Origin: Oxalicibacterium flavum
GTDB lineage: Bacteria > Pseudomonadota > Gammaproteobacteria > Burkholderiales > Burkholderiaceae_D
DNA length: 64,000 nt
Assembly (NCBI RefSeq): GCF_014635065.1
Contig: NZ_BMCG01000003.1
Coordinates: forward strand, 372,001 to 436,000
Reading direction: 5' to 3'
Of this stretch, positions 57,931 to 64,000 are shown piece after piece; the stretch's first letter is position 1; every line of letters begins with the position of its first letter. The notes below the pieces were generated by a model that searched no databases, was not told the DNA's origin, and saw only the letters and a list, made by a program, of their open reading frames with translations. Position numbers and translations under genes: made by a program.

Positions 57931-60636
57931 ATGCCCGACACCATCCGCCTTTCGCCTTCCGCCGCCTTCTGGGACGAAGCGGCGCGCCACCTGCTTGCGC
58001 GCGCGCTGCCCGGCTGGCGCGACGCGGCCACGGTGGCCGACCTGTCCGGCGTGCGCGCGATGGTCTCCACCTTCGAGCATCTGCAGCTGCTGCGGCAGGC
58101 GCTGGCGCGTGCGGTCGGCCGCGCCTTCGTGCCGCCGACCATCATGACGCTGTCGGCCAGCATCGGCATGCTGCCGCCGCGCAGCGGCCAGTCCGCTACC
58201 GCATCGAGCGAACGGCTGATGACGCTGTACGCATCGCTGCGCCAGCACGGCTGGCTCAAGAAACTGTTTACCGCGCGTCGCAATACCGATCTGCTGCCCC
58301 TGGCCGAAACGCTGCTGACGCTGGCCGACGAATTGACGCAGGCCTTCCTGCCGCTGCTTGGAGCGGACAATGAGGGCGCCGCCGATGCTGCCGATGCGCG
58401 TTGGCAGGCCGCGCTCGAACGCCTGTCGCCGGCCGCGCGCCACCTGCTGTCGGACGAGACGCAGCTGGTATGGACCATCTGGAAAAGCCAGCTCGACGGC
58501 AACGATGCGCTGGCGCTGCGCTTTGCGCGCATGCAGGAACTCGCGCGCGAGGCGCAGCAGCCGCTGTTCTGGATCAGCCCGGTCGCGCCCGACGCGATGG
58601 AACAGGTGTTCCTCGACACATGGTCGCAGCGGCAGCCGGTCACGGTGATGACGCTCGACTGGCGCGCCGACGCCATCGCGCCCATCTATCGCCACGCATG
58701 GCAGGAAGTGGCGGATGTTGGCGACGAACAGGATCGCAACGAGGCGACACCGTTGCAGACGCCGCCCGGCCTCATGCTGTTCGGCGCCGACAACCTCGAA
58801 GCCGAGGCGCAGGGCGGCGCACAATCCATACTCGACTGGTTGCAGGCCGGCATGCAGAGCATCGCCATCGTCGCGCAGGATCGCGTGGTGGCACGGCGTA
58901 TCCGCGCGCTGCTCGAACGCGCGCAGATTCATGTGGCCGACGAGACCGGCTGGAAGCTCTCGACCACGCGTGCCGCTGCCGCGGTAGCCGCCTGGACCGA
59001 GCTGGTGGCGGCGCAGGCGGAGACGGTCGGTCTGCTCGACTTCCTCAAATCGCCCTTTGTCTTCGCCGGCGAAGCCGACAAGGCCGACCACCTGATGCGC
59101 ATCGAAACCGCGCTGCGGCGCGGCAACGTGCCGGGCGGTTGGGATGCGGCTGTCGCCGCCTGCGAACGCGTGCCGGATGCGCAGCAATTGTTGCTGCGTC
59201 TCAGGGAACAGGCACAGCAGCATGTCGGACGCCGCCGCCTGTGCGAATGGCTGGCGGCAACGCGCCGGACCTTCGATGCGCTCGACATGGACGCGGCCCT
59301 GCAGAACGACGAAGCCGGCGGCCAGATTCTGGAACTGTTCGACGCCATCGAACGCGATTGCGCGCATATCGATCAGGAATTCTCGTTCGCCGAATGGCGC
59401 GCCTTCCTCAATCTGCAGATCGAAGCCACCGCCTTCGTGCAGCCGTGGCGCGACCGGCGCGTGGTCATGCTGCCGCTCAACGGCGCGCGCCTGCGCAGCT
59501 TCGACGCCGTGCTGGTGGTCGGTGCCGATGCCGAACATCTGCCGTCGCGCCCGGTCGAGACATTGTTCTTCGCCAACGTGGTGCGCGCGGAGCTCGGACT
59601 GGCGACGCGCGAGAGCCGGCAGCGCCAGCAACTGCGCGACGTGGTCGAACTGCTGTCGTCGAACGCACGCGTGGTCATGTCGTGGCAGACGCATAAGAAT
59701 GGCGAACCCAATCTGCCGAGTCCGTGGCTGCAGCGGCTGGAACTGGCGCTGGCGCAGGCCGGCCTGCCGCCGCTGGCGAAGGCGTCCTTCGACTTGCCGT
59801 GCCGCCGCCTGACGGCGATGCCCGCTTTTATGCCGGCACCGTCGGCCGCGCCGCTGCGGCCGCAGAAACTCTCGGCCAGCGGCTACAACAGCCTGGTCGC
59901 CTGTCCCTATCAATTCTTCGCCACCCGCATGCTCGGCCTGTCCGGCCTCGACGAATTGTCGGAGCTGCCGGAGAAGCGCGACTACGGCGACTGGCTGCAT
60001 CGCATCCTTGCGCTGTTCCATGAAACGCTGCGCGAACATCCGGTGACAGGCGACGAGCGCGCCGCGCTGCTGCAGGAAATTTCCGATCGCGTGTTCGGCG
60101 AGGAGCTCAGGCGCAGCGCCGCCGCGCTTGGTTTCCAGGCGCGCTGGCAGAAGAACATGCCGGCCTATCTGGAATGGGTGGCCGAGCGCGAGGCGCAGGG
60201 CTGGCAGTTCATGCTCGGCGAAGAGCAGGCGCAGAAAGTATTGCACTGGGACGATGGTGAGATCGTGCTGCACGGCCGTATCGACCGCATCGATGCCGAT
60301 GCAAACGGCGCGCAGGTGGTGCTCGACTACAAGAGCACTTCTGCCGAGACATTGAAGAAACGGCTCGACAAGGGCGAAGATCAACAGTTGCCGTTCTACG
60401 GACTGTTGTCGCCGATGCCACTGGCAGGTGCCGCCTACGTGCCGCTGGAGCAGAGCAAGAACCGCATCGCCGAAGTCGCGGCGCAGGACTTCGACGACTG
60501 GCAGCGCGCGCTAGAACAGCGCATCGCGGCCGGCATGCAGGCCATAGACCGTGGCGCACCGCTGCCGGCCAGCGGGCCGGAATCGGTCTGCCAGTATTGC
60601 GATGTGCGCGGCCTGTGCCGCAAGGGAGCGTGGTGA
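57931..60636 (+). CDS. addB: AddB-like helicase/nuclease subunit with Fe-S nuclease domain
   Basis: 901 residues from the ATG at 57931; a GTG at 57913 is also in frame. The C-terminal ~650-901 is a PD-(D/E)XK nuclease: GRIDRIDAD, VVLDYKSTS, and the four iron-sulfur Cys C658 (VACPYQFF), C887, C890 and C896 (CQYCDVRGLC). The N-terminal part is an inactivated helicase-like fold without a Walker A, fitting a DNA-end-scanning subunit. With AddA it processes double-strand breaks for RecA. Its TGA overlaps the addA ATG by one base. Confidence 0.85.
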   Translation: MPDTIRLSPSAAFWDEAARHLLARALPGWRDAATVADLSGVRAMVSTFEHLQLLRQALARAVGRAFVPPTIMTLSASIGMLPPRSGQSATASSERLMTLYASLRQHGWLKKLFTARRNTDLLPLAETLLTLADELTQAFLPLLGADNEGAADAADARWQAALERLSPAARHLLSDETQLVWTIWKSQLDGNDALALRFARMQELAREAQQPLFWISPVAPDAMEQVFLDTWSQRQPVTVMTLDWRADAIAPIYRHAWQEVADVGDEQDRNEATPLQTPPGLMLFGADNLEAEAQGGAQSILDWLQAGMQSIAIVAQDRVVARRIRALLERAQIHVADETGWKLSTTRAAAAVAAWTELVAAQAETVGLLDFLKSPFVFAGEADKADHLMRIETALRRGNVPGGWDAAVAACERVPDAQQLLLRLREQAQQHVGRRRLCEWLAATRRTFDALDMDAALQNDEAGGQILELFDAIERDCAHIDQEFSFAEWRAFLNLQIEATAFVQPWRDRRVVMLPLNGARLRSFDAVLVVGADAEHLPSRPVETLFFANVVRAELGLATRESRQRQQLRDVVELLSSNARVVMSWQTHKNGEPNLPSPWLQRLELALAQAGLPPLAKASFDLPCRRLTAMPAFMPAPSAAPLRPQKLSASGYNSLVACPYQFFATRMLGLSGLDELSELPEKRDYGDWLHRILALFHETLREHPVTGDERAALLQEISDRVFGEELRRSAAALGFQARWQKNMPAYLEWVAEREAQGWQFMLGEEQAQKVLHWDDGEIVLHGRIDRIDADANGAQVVLDYKSTSAETLKKRLDKGEDQQLPFYGLLSPMPLAGAAYVPLEQSKNRIAEVAAQDFDDWQRALEQRIAAGMQAIDRGAPLPASGPESVCQYCDVRGLCRKGAW

Positions 60637-63600
60637 TGGCGGCGCATCCTGACATGCAGCAAGCACCGCGCGCCTACGAAATCAACGACGCGCCGGCGGA
60701 CGCCGCGCGCTTCGTCGCCGCCGCCTGCGACCCGACGCGCTCGGTGGTGGTGGAAGCCTGCGCCGGCAGCGGCAAGACCTGGCTGCTGGTGGCGCGCATC
60801 CTGCGCCTGCTGCTGGCCGGCACCGAGCCGCCACAGGTACTGGCGATCACCTTCACGCGCAAGGCGGCGCAGGAAATGCACGAACGCCTGCTGCAACTGC
60901 TGGAAGAACTCGCGCTCGGTTCTGATGAACAGGTGGCGACGCTGCTGCGCGAACGCGGCATTGCCGAACATGAACTGCCGGCCATGCTGCCGCAGGCGCG
61001 TGCGCTTTACGACCGCGTGCTGCGCAGCCCGCAGGGCCTGTCGATCGACACCTTCCACAGCTGGTTCCTGCGCCTGATCCAGATCGCGCCACTGGCATCC
61101 GGCGTGCCGCACGGCTACGGCCTGGCTGAATCGACCGGCGAACTCGCGGCCGATGCCTACGGACGTTTCATGCAATCGTTGAACGCCAAGGAAAACGCGC
61201 AGGTGCGCGAGGCGCTGCTGACGCTTTACCAGCAGGTCGGCGACGGCCGCGTGCGTGAACTGCTCGCGAGTTTCGTCGATAAGCGTGCCGAGTGGTGGGC
61301 TGCCGCTGAATCCGGCATCGCACCGCTCGATGCATTGCGCGAACTGTGCGGCGACGATGCGCAGTGCGATGCGCGCCTGACGGTGTGGGAAAACGATGGA
61401 TTGAAGCAGCGCCTGCTGCGCGTGGCGTCCCTGCTTGGTCAGGGCAGCAGCGAAAACCAGAAGCGTGCGACGGCGATCGAGAAGCCGTTGTCAGATGGCG
61501 CCAGCATCGACAACTTCAACCTGCTCGCCAACGAATTCTTCGATGCGGCCGGCAAGCCGCGCAAGAACCGCACGACCAAGGACCTGACCAGGGCCGCCGT
61601 CGATGCCCTCGGCGAAGACGGCGTGCAAGCCTTGCAGACCGAGTTCGAGGCATTGGGCGCGGAACTCCGAACGCTCGCGCAGCGCAGCTGCGAAGGATTG
61701 GTGCTGGCCTTTAACGAAGCGCTGTTCACGGTCGGTACCGCCTATCTCGACATCTACCAAGCCGTGAAGGCCGAGCAGCGCGTGTTCGACTTCGCCGATC
61801 TCGAATGGCATGCATGGCGGCTGCTCGCCAACACCGAACATGCGGCCTATCTGCAAAGCCGGCTCGATGCGCGCTACCGCCATGTGCTGCTCGACGAATT
61901 CCAGGACACCAATCCGCTGCAATGGAACATCGTGCAATCGTGGCTGGCCGCCTACGGCGACGATGCGCAGCGGCCCAGCATGTTCGTGGTCGGCGATCCC
62001 AAGCAGTCGATCTATCGCTTCCGCCGTGCCGAGCCGCGCGTGTTCAAGGCGGCGCTGGAACTGCTGACGGCGCAGGGTGCTGCTTCGCTGCGAACCAACC
62101 AGACGCGACGCAATGCGCGCGGCATCGTCGCGGCGATGAACCTTGCCTTCATCGACAACCCGCTGTACCAGCCGCAGACCACGCTGTCGCAGGACGAAGG
62201 CGAGGTGTGGCGGCTGCCGCTGGTGGAACAGGCAGAGACGGAAAAGGCCGCGTGGTCGCCGGACAGTTTGCGCGATCCGCTGAGCACCGCGCGCGAAGAC
62301 GAGGAAGACGCGCGCCGGCTGGAAGAAGGGCGGCAGGTCGCGCGCGCGCTGCATCAGGCACGCGCCGCACGCGGCGTGCGCTGGTCGGACGTCATGCTGC
62401 TGGTCAAGAAGCGCACGCATCTGGCGGCCTACGAAAGCGCGCTGCGCGAAGCCGGCATTCCGTTCGCATCCGACCGCAGAGGCGGCCTGCTCGATTCGCT
62501 CGAGATCGCCGATCTGATCGCCTTGCTGACCTTCCTCATCACGCCGCACGACGACCTGGCGCTGGCGCACGTGCTGAAGTCGCCCATCGTCGGTGCCGAG
62601 GACGAGGACCTGATCGCACTCGCGCAGGAACGCGAGCGCAGCTGGTGGGAACGCCTGTGCGCGATGACCGCCGGCCTGGCTTCGCCAGCGCTGCAACGCG
62701 GCCATGCGCTGCTGCAGCGCTGGCTCGCACTCGCTCCGCAGCTGCCGGTACACGATCTGCTGGACCGCATCCTGCACGAAGGACAGATCGTCGTGCGCTA
62801 CGTGCAGGCGGCCTCGCCGCTGGTGCGCAGCCAGGTCTGCGGCAACATCCAGGCCTTCACCGAACTCGCGCTGAACATGGATGCGGGCCGCTACCCGAGT
62901 CTGCCGCGCTTCATCGATGCGCTGCGCCGCCTGCGCAAGTCCGCCGAGAGCGACGCGCCCGATGAAGCCGATATCGATGCCGCCGCCGATGCCGTGCGCA
63001 TCCTGACCATCCACGGCTCCAAGGGGCTGGAAGCATCCATCGTCGTCATACTCGACGCCAACCACAGCAGCGACGCGGCCGACAACATCGGCATCCTGTG
63101 CGACTGGCCGCAGGACAGCGCATACCCCGTGCATTTCTCGGCCTACCACCGCAAGGCCGAACGCGGCGCGGCGCGCGACAGCCTGTTCGCACAGGAAGAA
63201 GCGCTCGGCGAACAGGAAAACCGCAACCTGCTCTACGTGGCCGCTACCCGCGCGCGCCATCTGCTGATCGTCAGTGGCGTTGCCAACGGCAGCAAGGGCG
63301 TGAAGGACGACAGCTGGTATGCGCGCTTCGCGGCGGTGGAAGCGCACGCGCCAGATACGACGGCCGCAATCAACACGATGAGTGCCGGCGCCGTGGAATT
63401 CGACTGGCCGCTGTTCGAGCCGCCGTCGTTGCCGGCACCGGCTTCCGACCGGCCGCCGGCCTTCACCTCGGAAGAAATCGAGGAAGGCATTGCGCTGCAT
63501 GCGCTGATGGAAAAGCTTACGCATCGTCCGCAGTGGCCGATCCCTGCCGTGGATGCGGAGCTGGTCGCCGGCTGGCTGTCCTGCAAGCCGGTGCTGGCGC

Positions 63601-63917
63601 GGACGGTAAGCGGGCAGGCGCAGGTGATTCTGGCGTGCGCCGACCTGGTGCGGTTTTTCGATCCGGCGCAGCATCGCTTCGCGCGCAACGAGATGGATGT
63701 GATCACCGGCGACGGCTCGGTGCGCTTCGACCGCATCGTGATGTTCGACGACGAACTGTGGATACTCGACTACAAGCGCAATCTGCTCGACAGCGAGCGC
63801 GCCGCCTACACGCAGCAACTCGCACGGTATCGCGTCGCCGCTGCTGCGGTCTTTCCCGACGTTGCGATCCGTGCCGCGCTGATCACGGTGGATGGCCGCA
63901 TGACCGAGATCGTCTGA
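60636..63917 (+). CDS. addA: AddA-like UvrD-type helicase with C-terminal nuclease
   Basis: 1093 residues. Walker A is CAGSGKT at 42-48, motif Ia is ITFTRKAAQEM, Walker B/motif II is LLDEFQDTNPLQW, motif III is VGDPKQSIYRFR, motif V is ILTIHGSKGLEA and motif VI is LLYVAATRARHLLIV. The C-terminus has the PD-(D/E)XK nuclease with RFDRIVMF and ILDYKRN. This is the motor and second nuclease of an AddAB complex. A GGGAG Shine-Dalgarno lies inside the end of addB. Confidence 0.93.
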   Translation: MAAHPDMQQAPRAYEINDAPADAARFVAAACDPTRSVVVEACAGSGKTWLLVARILRLLLAGTEPPQVLAITFTRKAAQEMHERLLQLLEELALGSDEQVATLLRERGIAEHELPAMLPQARALYDRVLRSPQGLSIDTFHSWFLRLIQIAPLASGVPHGYGLAESTGELAADAYGRFMQSLNAKENAQVREALLTLYQQVGDGRVRELLASFVDKRAEWWAAAESGIAPLDALRELCGDDAQCDARLTVWENDGLKQRLLRVASLLGQGSSENQKRATAIEKPLSDGASIDNFNLLANEFFDAAGKPRKNRTTKDLTRAAVDALGEDGVQALQTEFEALGAELRTLAQRSCEGLVLAFNEALFTVGTAYLDIYQAVKAEQRVFDFADLEWHAWRLLANTEHAAYLQSRLDARYRHVLLDEFQDTNPLQWNIVQSWLAAYGDDAQRPSMFVVGDPKQSIYRFRRAEPRVFKAALELLTAQGAASLRTNQTRRNARGIVAAMNLAFIDNPLYQPQTTLSQDEGEVWRLPLVEQAETEKAAWSPDSLRDPLSTAREDEEDARRLEEGRQVARALHQARAARGVRWSDVMLLVKKRTHLAAYESALREAGIPFASDRRGGLLDSLEIADLIALLTFLITPHDDLALAHVLKSPIVGAEDEDLIALAQERERSWWERLCAMTAGLASPALQRGHALLQRWLALAPQLPVHDLLDRILHEGQIVVRYVQAASPLVRSQVCGNIQAFTELALNMDAGRYPSLPRFIDALRRLRKSAESDAPDEADIDAAADAVRILTIHGSKGLEASIVVILDANHSSDAADNIGILCDWPQDSAYPVHFSAYHRKAERGAARDSLFAQEEALGEQENRNLLYVAATRARHLLIVSGVANGSKGVKDDSWYARFAAVEAHAPDTTAAINTMSAGAVEFDWPLFEPPSLPAPASDRPPAFTSEEIEEGIALHALMEKLTHRPQWPIPAVDAELVAGWLSCKPVLARTVSGQAQVILACADLVRFFDPAQHRFARNEMDVITGDGSVRFDRIVMFDDELWILDYKRNLLDSERAAYTQQLARYRVAAAAVFPDVAIRAALITVDGRMTEIV

Positions 63918-63963
63918 TGTAATTTCAGCCATCAGCCTTGGCGTGTGGGCCGATATGTGTACC

Positions 63964-63980
63964 GATTGGCGTCGCCAATC
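63964..63980. repeat. Perfect short palindrome downstream of addA
   Basis: GATTGGCG and CGCCAATC are perfect inverted copies around one base. No T run follows. It lies 46 bases after the addA stop in an 83-base tail of the window with no other feature. Confidence 0.4.
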
Positions 63981-64000
63981 CGCAAAAGGAGCGGCTGCGC

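Noticed and set aside
57808-60384. 858-codon open frame antisense to addB, and an 813-codon one at 61491-63932 antisense to addA
   Set aside because: Compositionally biased (Arg, Gln, His-rich) shadows of well-supported genes; no domain seen.

Overview
The window is a 64 kb stretch of chromosome from a betaproteobacterium, most likely order Burkholderiales and near Oxalobacteraceae (Herbaspirillum/Herminiimonas-like). The evidence is gene content and order: bamE divergent from fur, trxA followed by rho, grpE-dnaK-dnaJ beside hemH/recN/nadK/hrcA, recA-recX, hda beside purM, and an AddAB-type helicase-nuclease pair. Genes are tightly packed and GC-rich (one sampled recA line is 67% G+C). The exception is about 47.1-53.2 kb, where a sampled line is 40% G+C. 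No plasmid, phage or CRISPR structure was seen.

Layout. 1-4.4 kb is an accessory catabolic patch: a partial amidase, a GntR/FCD regulator, a Bcr/CflA exporter and a GabD-type dehydrogenase. 4.5-15.6 kb is a long minus-strand housekeeping series: RNA methyltransferase, HCCA-isomerase-like protein, hemJ, proA, holA, lptE, leuS, barstar-like protein, exbD, exbB, dapB and bamE. 15.7-28.1 kb holds fur, hrcA, a HAD phosphatase, nadK, recN, hemH, the heat-shock series grpE-dnaK-dnaJ, an HD-GYP protein and a YpfJ-type metallopeptidase. 28.2-33.3 kb holds panB, a deoxynucleoside kinase, a DUF486 protein, folK, pcnB, a HAD-IB phosphatase and hda on the minus strand. These are followed by purM and a glutamine amidotransferase on the plus strand. 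35.6-39.8 kb is a complete Anbu cluster: proteasome-like peptidase, transglutaminase, alpha-E protein and circularly permuted ATP-grasp protein. 39.9-44.5 kb is a two-component system translationally coupled to a two-subunit Na+/solute symporter. 44.5-47.1 kb holds an RNase HI-like protein, recA with a LexA box, and recX.

47.3-52.95 kb is a lower-GC lipid A modification island: dgkA, a decayed lactate-dehydrogenase-like fragment, a PAP2 phosphatase, eptA and a PmrAB-type two-component system. Near-identical PmrA-box-like direct repeats lie at equal distance upstream of dgkA and eptA. The 3' end of tRNA-Leu(CAA) faces the island. 53.4-63.9 kb returns to core-type genes: an ArnT-like glycosyltransferase, rpmE2, rho, trxA, addB and addA.

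Functional links. EptA would move phosphoethanolamine from phosphatidylethanolamine to lipid A and release diacylglycerol, which DgkA rephosphorylates; PAP2 may act on lipid phosphates; PmrAB probably controls the set. GrpE, DnaK and DnaJ form one chaperone machine, with strong sigma-32 promoter matches before grpE and dnaK. The Anbu cluster resembles a peptide-ligation/proteolysis module whose substrate is unknown. All assignments come from reading the sequence; no database search was run.
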